Source: Alloprevotella sp. oral taxon 473 str. F0040 (GTDB taxonomy: Bacteria; Bacteroidota; Bacteroidia; Bacteroidales; Bacteroidaceae). Taken from it: 64,000 nucleotides of DNA. A program made the position numbers and the translations under genes. The stretch spans positions 1 to 64,000 of the forward strand of contig NZ_KB290705.1 in the NCBI RefSeq assembly GCF_000318095.2, read 5' to 3'. The notes below the pieces were generated by a model that searched no databases, was not told where the DNA came from, and saw nothing but the letters and a program-made list of their open reading frames with translations. Each line of letters opens with the position of its first letter. Positions within the stretch are counted from its first letter, which is position 1. Shown here piece after piece: positions 26,764 through 35,377 of the stretch.

Positions 26764-28788
26764 ATGAATAAGACTCTAATAGCGAGCCTATTCGCTGGAG
26801 CACTCTGCGTAGTGTCACCAGCTATGGCACAAAATCCTCGCCCCTTCGTTGTTCCCGAACTCACTTCATGGCAAGGCGGTAAGGGCAACTTCGTACCTTC
26901 TGGCAGAATCGTGGTGCAAGATAGTCAGTTTCTCCCTGCCGCACGAGCTTTCGCCCAAGACTATTATACGATGTTGGGCAAAAATCTCATCATCAACAGC
27001 GGAAAACCACAGAAAGGTGACTTCGTCTTCGCCAAAGCGGGTTTTGCTGCGCTGTCTAAAGCTGACACTCTCGGCACTGAAGGCTATCACCTCAACATTG
27101 CTGACCACGTTACCCTCACTGCTTCCCAACCTACGGGTGCATTTTGGGGCACACGCACCCTTCTCCAACTGAGCGAACAAACTCAATCTCACGCCATTCC
27201 GCAAGGTGTCACCACCGATCGTCCACAATATGCCCTTCGTGGCTTCATGATCGATGCTGGTCGTAAATACATCCCCATGGACTATTTACGCCAACTTGTC
27301 AAGGTGATGGCTTATTATAAGATGAATACGCTCCAAGTGCACCTCAATGACAATGGCTTCAAGCAGTATTTTGGCAACGACTGGGCAAAGACTCCCGCTG
27401 CTTTCCGTTTGGAGAGCGACTATTTTCCTGGACTCACTGCCAAAGATGGTCACTACACCAAGAAGGAGTTCATTGATTTCCAACGCGAAGCCGCAACTCA
27501 AGGCGTAGATATCATCCCTGAGATTGATGTCCCCGCACACTCTCTGGCCTTTACCCACTATCGTCCCTCACTCGGCAGCGAAGAATTTGGAGCAGACCAT
27601 CTCGATTTGCGCAATCCCGCTGTAGTACCTTTCCTAGATAGTCTCTTCACCGAGTACTGTAGTGGTAAGAACCCCGTCTTTGTAGGCAAGCGCGTGCACA
27701 TTGGTACCGACGAATACAGCAACAAAGACAAGGAAGTGGTAGAATTATTCCGCTCCCTCACCGACCATCTCATCAAGCACGTTGAACGCTATGGCAAGCA
27801 AGCCGTGGCTTGGGGTGCACTCACCCACGCCGATGGTAAGACTCCTGTGAAATCTAAGGATGTATTGCTACAAATGTGGTACAATGGATATGCCGACCCC
27901 AAGAAGATGAAGGAGCAAGGCTTCCAAATGGTGTCCATCCCCGATGGCTATGTCTACATAGTCCCTGCAGCTGGTTATTATTACGACTACCTCAATTGCC
28001 CCTTCCTCTACGAGCATTGGACACCTGCTCAAATCGGCAACCAGAAGTTTGAAGAGGGAGATCCTTCTATCCAAGGTGGTATGTTTGCCGTATGGAACGA
28101 CCATGCAGGAAATGGCATCACCGTGCGCGACATTCACCACCGTGTAATGCCAGCCCTTCAAACTATTGCTACCAAGACTTGGACAGCAGCAAAGACTTCT
28201 TTACCTTATGCCGACTTCGCTCGCCTAAGCCCCATCCTCAGCGAGGCACCTGGTGTCAACCTCCTCGGACGTACGCTTGGCAAGACCGGGCGTACCACAG
28301 TAGAATATGCGCACCTGCCTTTGCAACCTAACACCTCGCTCGACTGGTTTGGTCGCGAAATCGGTTACAACTACACCGTAGACGTCACCATCAAAGCCGA
28401 CGAAGTAACGAAAGGTGCTGTGCTTTTCCAATCTCCCGATGCAACAGTCTATCTGGCATCTCCACAAAACGGAAAATTGGCCTTTGAGCGTGAGGGTTAC
28501 CTCAATGAGTTCGACTACGTTTTGCCCAAAGACCGCACTGTACGCCTCACCTTCATCGGCACCAACAAGGAAACAACGCTGCTTATAGACGGAAAATTCC
28601 GCCAAGCACTCTACCCTCTCACCGTAGGCAGCGCACAAGTTAACGCAGGTGCAGCCGGAGCCACCTCCGATCCCTACGCAGCTTCTAAGATGTACTACCA
28701 GCGCACGCTGGTCTTCCCCTTGGAACGCACGGGAAACTTCAAAGGACAAATCTTGAAACTCGCTGTTTCTAACTTTGCACAAGAGTAA
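26764..28788 (+). CDS. family GH20 beta-N-acetylhexosaminidase
   Basis: The 674-residue secreted enzyme has a signal peptide ending near AMAQ (residue 22). A GH20b N-terminal domain covers about 30-155. The catalytic barrel (about 158-470) begins with RGFMIDAGRKYIPMDYLRQLVKVMAYYKMNTLQVHLNDN. The catalytic Asp-Glu pair is in VHIGTDEYSN (Asp316-Glu317). A C-terminal beta domain (about 510-674) may bind carbohydrate. Such enzymes remove terminal GlcNAc or GalNAc from glycans, and Bacteroidetes members often act on host mucin or glycosaminoglycan pieces. The presence of GlcNAc versus GalNAc specificity is not readable. It is transcribed with the TPR gene. Confidence 0.9.
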   Translation: MNKTLIASLFAGALCVVSPAMAQNPRPFVVPELTSWQGGKGNFVPSGRIVVQDSQFLPAARAFAQDYYTMLGKNLIINSGKPQKGDFVFAKAGFAALSKADTLGTEGYHLNIADHVTLTASQPTGAFWGTRTLLQLSEQTQSHAIPQGVTTDRPQYALRGFMIDAGRKYIPMDYLRQLVKVMAYYKMNTLQVHLNDNGFKQYFGNDWAKTPAAFRLESDYFPGLTAKDGHYTKKEFIDFQREAATQGVDIIPEIDVPAHSLAFTHYRPSLGSEEFGADHLDLRNPAVVPFLDSLFTEYCSGKNPVFVGKRVHIGTDEYSNKDKEVVELFRSLTDHLIKHVERYGKQAVAWGALTHADGKTPVKSKDVLLQMWYNGYADPKKMKEQGFQMVSIPDGYVYIVPAAGYYYDYLNCPFLYEHWTPAQIGNQKFEEGDPSIQGGMFAVWNDHAGNGITVRDIHHRVMPALQTIATKTWTAAKTSLPYADFARLSPILSEAPGVNLLGRTLGKTGRTTVEYAHLPLQPNTSLDWFGREIGYNYTVDVTIKADEVTKGAVLFQSPDATVYLASPQNGKLAFEREGYLNEFDYVLPKDRTVRLTFIGTNKETTLLIDGKFRQALYPLTVGSAQVNAGAAGATSDPYAASKMYYQRTLVFPLERTGNFKGQILKLAVSNFAQE

Positions 28789-28861
28789 TGTCGGTGAAAC
28801 AAACACTAAGACTTTTATAAACTCTTCCGCTTCGTCCCATTTGTGGCAAGCCTAAAAACAT

Positions 28862-28900
28862 CATCCCCCATCGTTCTACGTGAACGCTGGGGGATGTTTT
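28862..28900 (+). terminator. terminator of the GH20 gene
   Basis: CATCCCCCA and TGGGGGATG pair around a CGTTC/GAACG inner stem, followed by TTTTG. Confidence 0.8.
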
Positions 28901-28945
28901 GTATAATAGTCCAACAAGTGGAAATATCTATACAATGAAGTATAT

Positions 28946-29899
28946 TTAGCTCACCACATTCTGTGGTTTTCCAGCGAGGAAAGCCTCAAGATTGTCCGCC
29001 ATGATGCTAATGATACGGCCACGCGCAGCAGCACCTGCCCAGGCGATGTGAGGGGTCACATAACTATTGGGAGCATTCAGTATGGGATTATCGGCAGCAG
29101 GTGGCTCTTGTGCCAACACATCACAAGCATACGCCGCAAGATGTCCATTGTGCAAAGCTTCGGCTACAGCCTTCTCGTCTATCAAGCCACCGCGTGCCGT
29201 GTTGATGAGCACTAATCCTTTGCGTGCCTTCGACAAGAGTTCTGCATTCACAAAAGCCTTGTTGTCTGGCTTCAAGGGGCAATGCAAGGAAACGACAGCC
29301 GATGTAGCAAATGCCTCATCCATAGAGATTTTTTTCACACCTTTAGGGAGAGACTCCGCAGATTGGCTTGTCACCACACATACTTCGGCTTCAAGCACAC
29401 GGAGCAATTCGGCCACCTTTCGGCCAATATTCCCCCATCCTACGATGGTGATGCGTTGCTGTGCGAGTTCTTCCACAGCTTCATCCCAAAGACTGAAATC
29501 GCGACTGCGCGCCCAGTAGCCGTCACGGTTGAGTTGAGCATAATGTCCCACACGATTGGTATGCTCCAACAAGAGTGCAAGCGTGTGTTGCGCCACAGCC
29601 AGCGTGCTATAAGCCGGAACATTGCACACCGTCACGCCATGTCGGCGCGCAGATTCGAGGTCTATGACATCATAGCCAGTAGCACAAACTAAAATCAAGC
29701 GCAGTTTCGGCAATTGTGCAAAGATTTCTTCAGTCATCCGCTTTTTATTGAGGATGATCACCTCAGCATCTTTAGCCCGCTCTACGATTTGATCTGAAGG
29801 AGTGCGATCATATACAGTGAATTGCCCCAATTCAGCCAAACGTCCCCATTGGAGATCACCAGGATTGAGCACAAAACTATCGAGAAATACGATATTCAT
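28946..29899 (-). CDS. D-2-hydroxyacid dehydrogenase (glycerate dehydrogenase-like)
   Basis: This 317-residue NAD(H)-dependent dehydrogenase has the family layout: a split substrate domain (1-100 and about 285-317), and a Rossmann domain with GWGNIGRKVAELL (near 152-164). The catalytic Arg is in NTARGGLIDEKAV, the Glu in DVLAQEPPAADNP and the His in VTPHIAW. The ATGYDVIDLESARRHGVTVCNVP sequence resembles glycerate/hydroxypyruvate reductase. The exact 2-keto acid cannot be read. It is on the same strand as, and 118 bases downstream of, the GH109-like gene. Confidence 0.88.
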   Translation of the reverse strand: MNIVFLDSFVLNPGDLQWGRLAELGQFTVYDRTPSDQIVERAKDAEVIILNKKRMTEEIFAQLPKLRLILVCATGYDVIDLESARRHGVTVCNVPAYSTLAVAQHTLALLLEHTNRVGHYAQLNRDGYWARSRDFSLWDEAVEELAQQRITIVGWGNIGRKVAELLRVLEAEVCVVTSQSAESLPKGVKKISMDEAFATSAVVSLHCPLKPDNKAFVNAELLSKARKGLVLINTARGGLIDEKAVAEALHNGHLAAYACDVLAQEPPAADNPILNAPNSYVTPHIAWAGAAARGRIISIMADNLEAFLAGKPQNVVS

Positions 29900-30017
29900 T
29901 AGTCTAATCTTTTATATGTTGTGTCAAGAATAATTACCGATATCGTTAGCCTAGCAGCAACAAAGATGGGAAAAGGCAGCCTCTATTGCTACGGAGTTGG
30001 AAAGGCTAGTTACTACT

Positions 30018-31211
30018 TTATGGACGAAAACGAGGAATCTCCACAGGCATTCCACCTTGTTCAGCTGAAACTCGCGTTAGTTCCACGAGACACGACCATT
30101 CCGCAGCATCATACACATCTATATCAAGTGGCAAACCTGCCTGCAGACACGCTACGAAGCGGACATCCATGGCATAGTTCATTGGGTTCTCCACCCCACG
30201 CGCCTTACCTTCCTGCCACGCTTTCATCTGTGGTGTCAGAGGTGCTTCCCACAACAGGGCTTCAGCTTCCTCATTGATCCAAACTCCTGGATCTTTTTGT
30301 ACAGTAACATTAGGATATTTCTGTGCAAATGCTTTCGTACCACAAAGCGTTTGCAAACGACTATATGGACGTGGTGTAGTACAATCAAATTGAAGCAAAA
30401 CTGTTACGCCCTTTTCTGTAGTGATTAAGGTAGAATTAGCATGCCCCAAACTACTATCCTGCCCCATGGCTCGGCCAGTCATCGAAACGAGTTGCACCAT
30501 ACGGTCGTTATTGTCGCGCAACAGCTGACCTATTGGGGCTATACCATGCGTGGGGTAAGGATTACCACCATGAAAAGCTCCTTGTTCGTAGCTCTGTGTC
30601 TGAACATCGGCAAAAAACTTCCGCCAATCATGAAGATAACCTCCTTCGGCATGAGTCAATGTACCGAAAAACCCGCTATTATATAAAGAGCGTGCGGCCA
30701 GCGAAAACCAGTCGTAGCAACAATTCTCCGTCATGAAGCAATGTCGCTGCGTTTCTTCTGCCGTGCGCACCAACATCCAGCATTCCTCCACGGAGGTGGC
30801 AGCAGGTACTTCCACAGCCACGTGCTTTCCTGCTCGCATCGCTTCCACAGCTAAGGGGGTGTGCGAATCCCAATCCGTACAAAGATACACCACATCCACC
30901 TCTCCTGAATGCATAAGTTGGGTGGCAGCATCTTCCCCCACGTAACACAGGAGCTTCTCTTCAGAGACATGAGCCAAACTTTCAGATGCTTCTTTCACTC
31001 CTTCACACTTTTCCCAACCTTGCAACACAGACTTTGCTGCAGCCACACAATCTTCCGACAAATCTGCCAAAGCGGTCACCTCCACACCCTTTATATATTG
31101 GTAACGGCGCAGAGTGGCGAGTCCCCTTCGTCCTAGACCTACAAAACCAATGCGGACAAGGGGAAGGGGGGCACAACGGAGTGCAAGTGCAGAAGTGCGA
31201 GAATGAATCAT
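30018..31211 (-). CDS. Gfo/Idh/MocA-family oxidoreductase, GH109-like
   Basis: ATG 31211 gives 397 residues; the in-frame TTG two codons earlier is less likely. The Rossmann start IGFVGLGRRGLATLRRY binds NAD(P). EVPAATSVEECW and TENCCYDWFSLAARSLYNSG, the GNPYPTHGIAPIGQ segment and FDCTTPRPYSRL are the landmarks shared with GH109 alpha-N-acetylgalactosaminidases, which use NAD+ in an oxidation-elimination mechanism. There is no clear signal peptide, unlike most GH109 enzymes, so a cytoplasmic location or a different sugar reaction is possible. The nearby GH20 gene and the sulfatase at the end of the window fit a glycan-degradation theme. Confidence 0.75.
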   Translation of the reverse strand: MIHSRTSALALRCAPLPLVRIGFVGLGRRGLATLRRYQYIKGVEVTALADLSEDCVAAAKSVLQGWEKCEGVKEASESLAHVSEEKLLCYVGEDAATQLMHSGEVDVVYLCTDWDSHTPLAVEAMRAGKHVAVEVPAATSVEECWMLVRTAEETQRHCFMTENCCYDWFSLAARSLYNSGFFGTLTHAEGGYLHDWRKFFADVQTQSYEQGAFHGGNPYPTHGIAPIGQLLRDNNDRMVQLVSMTGRAMGQDSSLGHANSTLITTEKGVTVLLQFDCTTPRPYSRLQTLCGTKAFAQKYPNVTVQKDPGVWINEEAEALLWEAPLTPQMKAWQEGKARGVENPMNYAMDVRFVACLQAGLPLDIDVYDAAEWSCLVELTRVSAEQGGMPVEIPRFRP

Positions 31212-31257
31212 GAGCAATGCGGTTTTCTAACAAAAGAATTAGCAGATTTATACTAGG

Positions 31258-31265
31258 CAAAGATA
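31258..31265 (-). promoter_or_regulatory. -7 box for the GH109-like gene
   Basis: Minus-strand TATCTTTG fits TAnnTTTG, 47 bases before the ATG. Confidence 0.45.
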
Positions 31266-31457
31266 CGAATTTTCGACCAATCAGAATAAGAATATATAGC
31301 ATAAAGCAAATAAAGCAAACAAGACCTGTCGAAGCATACGTTAGATATCTTGTATCCTCCACCAGAAAAAAGCCACATTCACGCTCATCAAAAAGGAACC
31401 TTCAAAATAGAATTCTATTGAAAATCGCATTTTCTCCAAATATTTTCATCTAAACTC

Positions 31458-31488
31458 TTGGTAGTTTCGAAAAAAGTGCCTACTTTTG
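31458..31488 (+). promoter_or_regulatory. promoter of the tRNA-Ser/tRNA-Glu unit
   Basis: -33 TTG (31458-31460) and -7 TACTTTTG (31481-31488) with a 20-base spacer, 30 bases before the tRNA-Ser gene. Confidence 0.65.
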
Positions 31489-31517
31489 CACTGCGTTTGA
31501 CAAACAAATGCACCCAA

Positions 31518-31604
31518 GGAAGGTTGGGTGAGTGGCTGAAACCACCAGTTTGCTAAACTGACGTACGGGCAACCGTACCGGGGGTTCGAATCCCCCACCT
31601 TCCG
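31518..31604 (+). tRNA. tRNA-Ser (GCT)
   Basis: The 87-base class II tRNA has acceptor GGAAGGT/ACCTTCC, a long variable arm (CGTACGGGCAACCGTACC region) and T-arm GGGGG-TTCGAAT-CCCCC. The anticodon loop TTGCTAA gives GCT, reading AGC and AGT Ser codons. The CCA end is not encoded. Confidence 0.95.
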
Positions 31605-31612
31605 CACCTTAT

Positions 31613-31684
31613 GGTGCCTTCATCTAATGGTTAGGATACATGCCTCTCACGCATGACATACGGGTTCGATTCCCGTAGGCACTA
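31613..31684 (+). tRNA. tRNA-Glu (CTC)
   Basis: A 72-base tRNA 8 bases after tRNA-Ser. Acceptor GGTGCCT/AGGCACT begins with a G-U pair, the T-arm is ACGGG-TTCGATT-CCCGT, and the anticodon loop CTCTCAC gives CTC (Glu GAG). CCA follows at 31685. A terminator follows. Confidence 0.92.
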
Positions 31685-31707
31685 CCACTAATGGCACAAA
31701 AGACTAG

Positions 31708-31740
31708 GCGAGTTTCTTCATCGAAACTCGCTTTTTTTCT
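31708..31740 (+). terminator. terminator of the tRNA-Ser/tRNA-Glu unit
   Basis: GCGAGTTT (31708-31715) and AAACTCGC (31724-31731), then a run of seven T. Confidence 0.88.
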
Positions 31741-31828
31741 TAATAGCCTTTATACCCTACTGGGCTGTTGGGCTACAAACACACCAGTCCACTGAGCACC
31801 ACATGGTCATTTATAGATGATACATCCC

Positions 31829-33070
31829 ATGAACACTTACAACATCGCCTTTGCCGGCACTGGATATGTCGGCATGAGCATTGCCACCCTCCTAGCTCAA
31901 CACCATCACGTCACAGCTGTAGACATCGTCCCCGAACGTGTCGAAGCTGTCAATGCGAGACGCTCACCCATCCAAGACACTTACATTGAAAAATATCTGG
32001 CAGAAAAGGAACTAAATCTGACTGCCACACTCGATGCAGCTAGTGCCTATCGCAACGCCGACTTCGTGGTGATTGCCGCTCCCACCAACTATGATGTACA
32101 ACGCAACTTCTTTGACACCTCTGCCGTAGAAGCTGTGATAGAAGCTGTGATGGCAGTAAATGACAAAGCCATTATGGTAATCAAGAGCACTATTCCCGTG
32201 GGATACACCATGCAGATTCGCCAGCGCATGGGGAGCGACAACATCATCTTTTCCCCTGAATTTCTCCGCGAAAGCAAAGCTCTCTACGACAATCTCTATC
32301 CTTCACGCATCATCGTAGGACGTCCTGAAGGCGATGCTCGACTAGATGAAGCCGCTCACACCTTTGCAGCCCTACTCCAACAAGGAGCTTTGAAACCCGA
32401 CATCGACACCCTCTTCATGGGACTCACCGAAGCCGAGGCTGTAAAGCTCTTTGCCAACACTTATCTCGCACTGCGCGTGAGCTACTTCAATGAACTCGAC
32501 ACCTATGCAGAACTCAAAGGGCTCAACACCGAGCAAATCATTCACGGAGTCTGCCTAGACCCTCGCATTGGCAACGACTATAACAATCCCTCCTTCGGAT
32601 ATGGCGGCTATTGCTTGCCCAAAGACTCCAAACAGCTCTTGGCCAACTACCAGGATGTTCCCCAAAACTTAGTGCGCGCCATTGTGGAATCCAACGTAAC
32701 GCGCAAAGACTTCATCGCCGAACGCGTGTTGCGCGCTGCAGGCTACTATGGAGAAAACCCAGCTTTCAATCCTGCCAATGAAAAAGACTGTGTGATTGGA
32801 GTGTATCGACTGACAATGAAAGCCAATTCCGACAATTTTCGCCAAAGCTCTATCCAAGGAGTGATGAAGCGCATCAAAGCCAAGGGAGCCACCGTCGTCG
32901 TTTATGAACCCACCCTCCAAGATGGTAGCACCTTCTTTGGAAGTTTAGTAGTCAACGATTTGGAGAAATTCAAATCCATATCGCAAGCCATCATTGCCAA
33001 TCGCTACGACACACAACTCGACGATGTCAAAAACAAGGTCTACACACGCGATCTTTTCTCTCGAGACTAG
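31829..33070 (+). CDS. ugd: UDP-glucose 6-dehydrogenase (nucleotide-sugar dehydrogenase)
   Basis: ATG 31829 ([17 protein letters not shown]) puts the Rossmann GxGxxG motif at the usual place and gives 413 residues; an ATG four codons earlier is also possible. The family catalytic Cys is in [14 protein letters not shown] (near 256). The middle domain helix ([23 protein letters not shown]) and the C-terminal UDP-binding domain follow. It oxidises UDP-glucose (or a related UDP-sugar) twice to the uronic acid, for capsule or surface polysaccharide. The short 413-residue form with [10 protein letters not shown] resembles the Ugd/WbpA family of capsule loci. It stands alone between tRNA genes. Confidence 0.88.
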   Translation: MNTYNIAFAGTGYVGMSIATLLAQHHHVTAVDIVPERVEAVNARRSPIQDTYIEKYLAEKELNLTATLDAASAYRNADFVVIAAPTNYDVQRNFFDTSAVEAVIEAVMAVNDKAIMVIKSTIPVGYTMQIRQRMGSDNIIFSPEFLRESKALYDNLYPSRIIVGRPEGDARLDEAAHTFAALLQQGALKPDIDTLFMGLTEAEAVKLFANTYLALRVSYFNELDTYAELKGLNTEQIIHGVCLDPRIGNDYNNPSFGYGGYCLPKDSKQLLANYQDVPQNLVRAIVESNVTRKDFIAERVLRAAGYYGENPAFNPANEKDCVIGVYRLTMKANSDNFRQSSIQGVMKRIKAKGATVVVYEPTLQDGSTFFGSLVVNDLEKFKSISQAIIANRYDTQLDDVKNKVYTRDLFSRD

Positions 33071-33087
33071 CGCGCAATCTTTGTACT

Positions 33088-33143
33088 AAAACACCTTTTT
33101 CTCGCTTCACTCTGCGTTATTCATAGAGAAAAAAGTGTTTTTT
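33088..33143 (+). terminator. terminator of ugd
   Basis: AAACACCTTTTTCTC (33088-33102) pairs with GAGAAAAAAGTGTTT (33126-33140) with one mismatch, then TTT. Confidence 0.6.
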
Positions 33144-33227
33144 GAGAGTTTCAAGCAAAAAAACTGCTGAAACATTTGGACGTTTCAGATTTGCACCCGA
33201 AACAAGGAAACAATGCTACTAAGCACT

Positions 33228-33300
33228 GCACTCTTAGCTCAGTTGGTAGAGCAACTGACTCTTAATCAGTGGGTCCAGGGTTCGAATCCCTGAGAGTGTA
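33228..33300 (+). tRNA. tRNA-Lys (CTT), copy 1
   Basis: A 73-base tRNA: acceptor GCACTCT/AGAGTGT (first pair G-U), T-arm CAGGG-TTCGAAT-CCCTG, anticodon loop CTCTTAA giving CTT (Lys AAG). The CCA end is encoded (33301-33303). Confidence 0.95.
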
Positions 33301-33342
33301 CCAACCTCCTTTGGAGGATTTAGTAGCAACGATTCCACTGTT

Positions 33343-33415
33343 GCACTCTTAGCTCAGTTGGTAGAGCAACTGACTCTTAATCAGTGGGTCCAGGGTTCGA
33401 ATCCCTGAGAGTGTA
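33343..33415 (+). tRNA. tRNA-Lys (CTT), copy 2
   Basis: The sequence of all 73 bases matches copy 1, 42 bases downstream. The 3' end is followed by CTCCA instead of CCA, so the end must be added by the CCA enzyme. A terminator follows directly. Confidence 0.95.
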
Positions 33416-33422
33416 CTCCAAA

Positions 33423-33455
33423 AGCTTCATCTCAATGAGATGGAGCTTTTTTTGC
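33423..33455 (+). terminator. terminator of the tRNA-Lys pair
   Basis: AAGCTTCATCTC (33423-33434) and GAGATGGAGCTT (33438-33449) pair with a 3-base loop, then a T-run. Confidence 0.85.
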
Positions 33456-33544
33456 ACTGAAGCCATCCGCCATCACCACTCTCCCACAGCCTCTTATTCA
33501 TCTCCGACCCAACGGAGAAATCTATATAAAACTGCGATAAATGC

Positions 33545-33629
33545 TTAGAGTATCTTTCTGAACCACTCTTTGCATTTATCGCGGTCATAACGAGTTTGTG
33601 AGCCACCATAAGCGACCATTTCATAAGTA
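33545..33629 (-). pseudogene. C-terminal remnant of an unidentified gene
   Basis: The minus strand reads YEMVAYGGSQTRYDRDKCKEWF-RKIL then a stop. It looks like the end of a real protein, but has no start and no upstream continuation. I do not recognise the family. It shares the 13-base sequence GACCATTTCATAA (plus strand) with the adjoining aldo/keto reductase remnant. Confidence 0.35.
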
Positions 33630-33656
33630 AGGTCTAAGCCTTACTTAATCAAATCT

Positions 33657-33922
33657 GACCATTTCATAAACATCTTGGCCACATCTGCACTGCGAAAACC
33701 ATATTTTATCGACAACAAAAATATCTTCGCGTTTGATACCACTTTTCTAAATAGCACGCCCCACCCCTTTTTCGTTTTGATAGACTTGCGCAGTATCAAT
33801 TATACGATAGCCTACACTCAAAGCATCAGCTACGCAACACTCCGCCTATCTGGCAACACTTGAAATACGCCATAACCTATTTGTGGCATTTCTATGCCAT
33901 TGTTCAATGTGATAGTTCTTAT
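33657..33922 (-). pseudogene. aldo/keto reductase N-terminal remnant
   Basis: The minus strand reads RTITLNNGIEMPQIGYGVFQV, then after a frameshift DALSVGYRIIDTAQVYQNEKG-VGRAI, an in-frame TAG, and KSGIKREDIFVVDKIWF. This is the NADPH-binding start of an aldo/keto reductase (catalytic Asp and Tyr are visible in IIDTAQVYQNE). The start codon is absent, there is at least one frameshift and one stop, and the C-terminal two thirds are missing. A decayed gene, not functional. Confidence 0.8.
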
Positions 33923-34120
33923 GACTTCTTGATTTTAGTTTTACATTCAGCTAAATATGCAGAGCAAATATAGTTATTTATTGGATACTCTCGTTGACAA
34001 CACAGATTTTCCCCAACTCATTCCATGTTTTGTGTAATCTTCTCGGAGCAGTAAAAAAACAGCTCTAATTTCTTATGGCTACAACCTGAGAATTATCAGT
34101 TAGGAGTGAAAGAAGAAGTT

Positions 34121-35068
34121 TCAAAAGAGGCTTTTAACCCAATCTACAGAAGTAAGACCAATGAGGAAACCTCCTACTACAACTAAGAATAGTCCAAGGA
34201 AAATACGTTTAAGTTCCCACTTCGTCTTACTTTCTCCCAAAATATAGATACTACCAAGAGTAGCTAGCACTACATTCATCTGAGCCATAGAAGCAGCAAT
34301 GGACACTCCATTAAACTCTATCGATATAAGATAAAGCAGAACTGCGATGGCAAAGATAAAACCACCTAGCAAGTTTTGTGCACTCTTTTTAGAAAATGGA
34401 CGCTGACGCAGAAAGAAAAGAGAAAGCAACAGAGACATAACCACCATTCCAAGAGCTTGTGGGAAAAATGCAACTTGACCGGGCACATGAAATTTTGCAG
34501 GAATAAACGAAAAGCCCACATAGCCTACGGTTGCAATGGTGAGTGTGACGAATCCACCTCGCATATCTCTTTGAGGAGCTTTCGATTCATCATGAGAGAC
34601 CCCACTCACCTCTTGCAAGAGTTCCACACGAACATTGGACGCAGACTCTTTTTTCTCTTGCAACGTGGTGAGATAAATACCAGCAACAATGATGGCAATG
34701 GCACCAAATCCCACGAAGCGTTCACCCCAAGTCGGCCAATCTCCAAGAAACAGAGTACCCACTACGGCATTTGCTGTTAATTGCATACCCACAGAAATGG
34801 GAATACCATTGGAAACTCCAATTTGCTCAAAAGAACGATACTGTAGCATTTGAGCAAATGCCCAAAAAGCACCCGATAGGGCACACCAGCCAAAAATACT
34901 CTGCCCAATTTCAGGACGTTGTACAAGGAAGACCAACGAAGCCACAAGAAAAGTGCCGACCGTTGTTCCTATAATTTGTTGAATGGGACGTCCGCCAACT
35001 TTAGCAACTGCTAGAGGTAATAGCCCCCAGAACAAAGCTGGCAGCAAAGAAAATAGTATATACATCAT
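34121..35068 (-). CDS. GRP-type sugar uptake permease (GlcU/RhaT-like, DMT superfamily)
   Basis: A 315-residue inner-membrane protein with ten predicted membrane segments. The beginning MMYILFSLLPALFWGLLPLAVAKVGGRPIQQIIGTTVG and the GALAGFWAFAQMLQYRSF-like segment (here LSGAFWAFAQMLQYRSFEQIGVSNGIPISVGMQL) are characteristic of glucose/ribose permeases of the GRP family. The length matches the family, except that the central cytoplasmic loop (ESASNVRVELLQEVSGVSHDESKAPQRD, about 140-168) is longer than usual. The sugar carried is not determinable. The gene is monocistronic, with a -7 box at 35140-35147 and possibly read-through at its end. Confidence 0.8.
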   Translation of the reverse strand: MMYILFSLLPALFWGLLPLAVAKVGGRPIQQIIGTTVGTFLVASLVFLVQRPEIGQSIFGWCALSGAFWAFAQMLQYRSFEQIGVSNGIPISVGMQLTANAVVGTLFLGDWPTWGERFVGFGAIAIIVAGIYLTTLQEKKESASNVRVELLQEVSGVSHDESKAPQRDMRGGFVTLTIATVGYVGFSFIPAKFHVPGQVAFFPQALGMVVMSLLLSLFFLRQRPFSKKSAQNLLGGFIFAIAVLLYLISIEFNGVSIAASMAQMNVVLATLGSIYILGESKTKWELKRIFLGLFLVVVGGFLIGLTSVDWVKSLF

Positions 35069-35139
35069 CGTAAAGTTTGTTGATTATAAATTCTGTCAAT
35101 AATACTTCACAAGCCATAGCCGAGAAATTAGAGAGGGTA

Positions 35140-35147
35140 CAAAGGTA
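35140..35147 (-). promoter_or_regulatory. -7 box for the sugar permease gene
   Basis: Minus-strand TACCTTTG, 72 bases before ATG 35068. Confidence 0.45.
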
Positions 35148-35315
35148 ACATTTAATCAACAACTACATTGTAATACTAGAAAAAAAGATTATTTTGTGGC
35201 TTACGTACTATCGATTTTGGAAATCTCATGTGACACTTCGTAAAAAGTGTGTCAAATTACGCTTCATTTTGGGGACTTTACTCAGAAAACAAAAGGCTAT
35301 TCCTCTAGAATTCCG

Positions 35316-35323
35316 TATTTTTG
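35316..35323 (+). promoter_or_regulatory. -7 box for rlmN
   Basis: TATTTTTG fits TAnnTTTG, 55 bases before ATG 35378. Confidence 0.45.
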
Positions 35324-35377
35324 CAAGGAATAGTTTGTTGACAACGGCAACAAAGCATCACAAACATAGAAACAAAT

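Larger units (their letters stand above)
35069..35377. other. divergent promoter region between the sugar permease and rlmN
   Basis: It contains minus-strand TACCTTTG (35140-35147), an imperfect palindrome TGACACTT/AAGTGTGTCA (35231-35254) and plus-strand TATTTTTG (35316-35323). No gene is seen. Confidence 0.45.
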
